DNA of 64,000 nucleotides. Origin: Planktosalinus lacus. GTDB lineage: Bacteria; Bacteroidota; Bacteroidia; Flavobacteriales; Flavobacteriaceae. The notes under the pieces are model-generated. The model worked only from the letters and a program-made list of their open reading frames with translations, ran no database searches and was not told the DNA's origin. A program made the position numbers and the translations under genes. Below, piece by piece: positions 62,053-64,000 of the stretch. The stretch is from NCBI RefSeq assembly GCF_014640155.1, contig NZ_BMGK01000004.1, forward strand, positions 45,350 to 109,349, written 5' to 3'. Numbering within the stretch: position 1 is the stretch's first letter; each line of letters opens with the position of its first letter.

Positions 62053-63174
62053 TTAACTCATAGGGTTATTTACTTCTGTATCGTCCCTGCGTTTTAGATA
62101 GATGTTAAATGTAGTACCACTGCCAACCTCGCTTTCAACTTCAATGGTTCCACCTTGATTCGTAACCATTTTATTAATAATAAATAAACCGATTCCCGTT
62201 CCTTCTATTTGTGGCTTTAGCCGGGTAAATTTTGAAAATATTTCCCCTTGCTTTTCCGGTTCAATACCCACTCCATTATCCCCCACTGAAAGCAGGGAAA
62301 ACTGGCCAGCTTCTTCTGTTTTGATGAAAATCTCCGGGGTGATATCAGGTCTTGAAAATTTAATGGCATTATTGAGCAAATTGTAGAGGATACTTCTAAG
62401 GTTTTTTTTTGAAAACTGAATTTCAGGAACAAGAATATTGGTCGTAATTTTGGCATGAGATTGAAAGATTTCATTTTTCAATGTAAGTTTTACATCCGAC
62501 AAAATCTGTTCAATATCAACCATACCTGCTTGGTCGCTTACATCAGTTCCAACCTTTGCAATATCCGCCAGTTCTTTGATCAAGTCTGTTAAAGAGCGTG
62601 CGGATTCCTCAATCAAGTCTACATATTCTTTAATCTCTTCATCTACATCATCGCTTAGTGATGACCTCAATAAGTCAGTCAGCGAGATCAGATTGGCTAA
62701 CGGGTTTCTAAAATCATGTGAAACAGAGTAAATAAACGTTTCGTGGTCGGCATTTATATTTTCGATAAGTTGTTTGTCAAGTATGCGTCCCGTGATGTTA
62801 ACAAAGGTGACCACCACACCATCTGTAATATTTTTTCTCTTAATGATGTAAGGAAGTATGTTCATTTGAAACCAACGCTTGTCCGGAGTTTGAATTTCAT
62901 CCTCAAGGTCAATATTTGTTGCTATTACTTCCTTAATGCGCTCTGTAAACCCCTTGAGTTTTGAAAACGCAGGAATGTTTGAAATGGATTTTCCAATATC
63001 TTCCTTGACTAGCTTAAAGTGTGCGTTTGCGGGTGGACTGAACTTTCTTAGAATTAAATCAGCATCAATAAACAACTGAGGGATAATCGTGTTTCTAAAA
63101 TAGTTCTCTAACTCTTCATTTAGCTCAACAAGCTTCTTTATTTTCTTTTCTTCGACCCCTACTTTTTTACTCAT
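62053..63174 (-). CDS. Soluble PAS-domain histidine kinase
   Basis: The 373-residue protein has no membrane helix. An N-terminal coiled segment is followed by a PAS domain (about 30-135, RNTIIPQLFIDADLILRKFS ... VVVTFVNITGR), HisKA with H153 in VSHDFRNPLANLISL and a HATPase with NLLNNAIKF, GDNGVGIEPE and GTGIGLFIINKM. No response regulator gene is adjacent. It would sense an intracellular signal. All kinase motifs are intact. Confidence 0.9.
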   Translation of the reverse strand: MSKKVGVEEKKIKKLVELNEELENYFRNTIIPQLFIDADLILRKFSPPANAHFKLVKEDIGKSISNIPAFSKLKGFTERIKEVIATNIDLEDEIQTPDKRWFQMNILPYIIKRKNITDGVVVTFVNITGRILDKQLIENINADHETFIYSVSHDFRNPLANLISLTDLLRSSLSDDVDEEIKEYVDLIEESARSLTDLIKELADIAKVGTDVSDQAGMVDIEQILSDVKLTLKNEIFQSHAKITTNILVPEIQFSKKNLRSILYNLLNNAIKFSRPDITPEIFIKTEEAGQFSLLSVGDNGVGIEPEKQGEIFSKFTRLKPQIEGTGIGLFIINKMVTNQGGTIEVESEVGSGTTFNIYLKRRDDTEVNNPMS

Positions 63175-63599
63175 ACAAATATTTCACTAACCATTTTATC
63201 GAATTCCACTTATGTGGGATACAGACCCACAAAAGATAGTACTCCTGTTGGTAAAATGTCTTACATTGAAATCTTTAAAAGTTACATTTATCCCACTTTT
63301 TTTGAATGAAGAAGCCTTGTTTACTTTAAAACTCCTTCTATCTTCTTTGATTATTCAAAGATTGCGAGGGAAAAAGTAATACACCTAAAAACATTCTAGC
63401 AAATTTGACTCCTGAAGAACCTGCTGTAATCCCTTTGCTTTGACCCTTGCAAACAGAATCTCCACCGGCTTAACGCCATCGGTTTTTTTACTAAGGTATA
63501 GGAAAGCTGCGTTTTTTCATCCCTTCGTCGAATTCAAAATGGCATTTCTGAAATGGGAATTAGGATTACCTAGGGTGATCCCTCAAAGCTCCGCTTTGA
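63175..63599. other. Intergenic region before tRNA-Arg, no clear gene
   Basis: The left part is upstream of the PAS kinase and AT-rich. From about 63380 to 63540 base composition rises, and a short open stretch of ~40 codons without a start codon can be read on the minus strand (SKKTDGVKPVEILFARVKAK). A palindrome TCAAAGC TCC GCTTTGA lies at 63583-63599. No known family is seen. Confidence 0.4.
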
Positions 63600-63658
63600 A
63601 AATGTTGCAAACAAAAAAACGCTCAAGTAAACTTGGCGTTTTTTTGTTTGCAACATTT
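63600..63658. terminator. Long perfect hairpin downstream of tRNA-Arg
   Basis: Two perfect 23-bp arms (63600-63622 and 63636-63658) enclose a 13-base loop; each arm contains an A7 or T7 run. Read on the minus strand it follows the tRNA 3' end after a few bases, so it is the likely tRNA terminator. Confidence 0.8.
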
Positions 63659-63663
63659 ATTCG

Positions 63664-63737
63664 TGACCGCGGAGGGATTCAAACCCCCAACCCTCAGAGC
63701 CGAAATCTGATATTCTATTCAGTTGAACTACGCGGCC
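63664..63737 (-). tRNA. tRNA-Arg (anticodon UCG), CCA not encoded
   Basis: Folded by eye, 74 bases give a complete cloverleaf: acceptor GGCCGCG / CGCGGTC, D stem GTTC / GAAT, anticodon stem TCAGA / TCTGA with loop TTTCGGC (anticodon TCG), variable GGGTT, T stem GGGGG / CCCTC and loop TTTGAAT. The discriminator is A. Position 19 is A and position 56 is T, where nearly all tRNAs have G19 and C56; the two changes can still pair. Confidence 0.93.
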
Positions 63738-63744
63738 TTATATC

Positions 63745-63790
63745 CCCGTGAAAACGGGAATCTTATAAATCAATCTTTCAAAATTTTATT
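63745..63790. repeat. Dispersed palindromic repeat, copy 3 with tail
   Basis: Hairpin CCCGT GAAA ACGGG (63745-63758) followed by AATCTTATAAATCAATC and a further stretch. It matches the tail of the copy at 42829 at 24 of 28 positions by eye. It lies between the tRNA and its broken copy. Confidence 0.6.
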
Positions 63791-63807
63791 TTATATTATA
63801 ACCTCAG

Positions 63808-63860
63808 AACCCTCAGAACCGATCCGCCAAAGGCGGACTATTCAGTTGAATTACTCGGTC
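63808..63860 (-). pseudogene. Broken tRNA-Arg copy with palindrome in place of anticodon arm
   Basis: On the minus strand the first 23 bases (GACCGAGTAATTCAACTGAA...) match the 5' part of the intact tRNA-Arg at 20 of 23 positions. The last 15 (TCGGTTCTGAGGGTT) match positions 35-48 of the tRNA at 14 of 15. Between them the 11 tRNA bases are replaced by the 15-base palindrome TCCGCC TTT GGCGGA. No T arm or 3' acceptor half follows. Confidence 0.7.
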
Positions 63861-63868
63861 TTAAAGAG

Positions 63869-64000
63869 TTATGAACTCAATTTTTCTTTAACTATATTTG
63901 AAATAGTCTTGCCGTCTGCTTTTCCGGCCAACTTATTCGAAGCCATGCCCATCACTTGGCCCATGTCTTTCATCGACGTAGCACCGGTTTTGGCTATGAT
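63869..64000 (-). CDS. GatB/YqeY domain protein, C-terminal part
   Basis: The gene enters from the right edge; 43 codons and the stop are visible. They read TGATSMKDMGQVMGMASNKL and GKADGKTISNIVKEKLSS, the usual end of YqeY-type proteins with a GatB/YqeY tail domain. The family is related to the tail domain of GatB amidotransferase and is thought to bind tRNA. The stop is 9 bases from the broken tRNA copy. Confidence 0.9.
   Translation of the reverse strand: MIAKTGATSMKDMGQVMGMASNKLAGKADGKTISNIVKEKLSS

Noticed and set aside
63440-63751. Plus-strand gene across the tRNA
   Set aside because: It crosses the long hairpin and the tRNA-Arg and reads antisense through both.

Overview
This AT-rich window looks like a chromosomal segment of a member of the Flavobacteriaceae (Bacteroidota). 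Four things point that way. Several secreted proteins end in type IX secretion (T9SS) sorting domains, and the T9SS gene porT is present. The primary sigma factor is the short Bacteroidota type. Many genes are preceded by the Bacteroidota -7 promoter box TAnnTTTG. Gene pairs such as menG-porT also fit the group. There are no rRNA genes, CRISPR arrays, recognisable insertion sequences or phage genes.

Positions 1-49400 are mostly core chromosome. In order they hold: a partial P-domain secreted protein; YaaA; an FG-GAP T9SS cargo protein; RluA/RluD pseudouridine synthase with a PASTA protein, divergent from ddl-coaD-Ca/Na exchanger; a TPR histidine kinase, a TonB receptor and a T9SS cargo protein; an M14 peptidase; Nudix and pyrE back to back; BirA, RsfS and FtsH; a phospholipid cluster (LUD protein, cdsA, psd, acyl-CoA-binding protein); rsmG, a desaturase and an aminotransferase; TrkH-TrkA potassium uptake; menG-porT, a TrmH methylase and a BamA-like lipoprotein; fbaA, accD, rpsO and pnp. 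After pnp come two lipoproteins, an ECF sigma factor with a membrane partner that ends in a beta-barrel, rpoD, rpe, an AraC-type regulator, an NHL T9SS cargo protein, YpdA, a TauE/SafE exporter and a baeRF-like protein.

Positions 49400-64000 are more accessory and almost entirely on the minus strand. A metal/stress-flavoured group (51675-56748) contains a cupin, a GDCCVxC protein, a MerT-MerP fusion, an APC permease, a SHOCT protein, a strikingly Met/His-rich secreted protein, a small acidic lipoprotein, a DUF302 protein and a membrane protein. It has no merA or merR. Then come a PLP trans-sulfuration enzyme, an M20 peptidase, the most unusual gene of the window (59386-60990), a lipoprotein, a PAS histidine kinase, a tRNA-Arg, a broken tRNA-Arg copy carrying a palindrome, and the end of a GatB/YqeY gene.

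The best candidate for something undescribed is 59386-60990. It joins a voltage-sensor-like four-helix domain, with an arginine ladder but no ion pore, to an archaemetzincin-like domain whose catalytic Glu has become Gln (HQIGH), and then to a second membrane domain. The plan recalls voltage-sensing phosphatases, with a degenerate zinc protease fold in place of the phosphatase. The tRNA-Arg is also notable: its universal elbow pair G19-C56 appears replaced by A19-U56, and a nearby broken copy shares A19.
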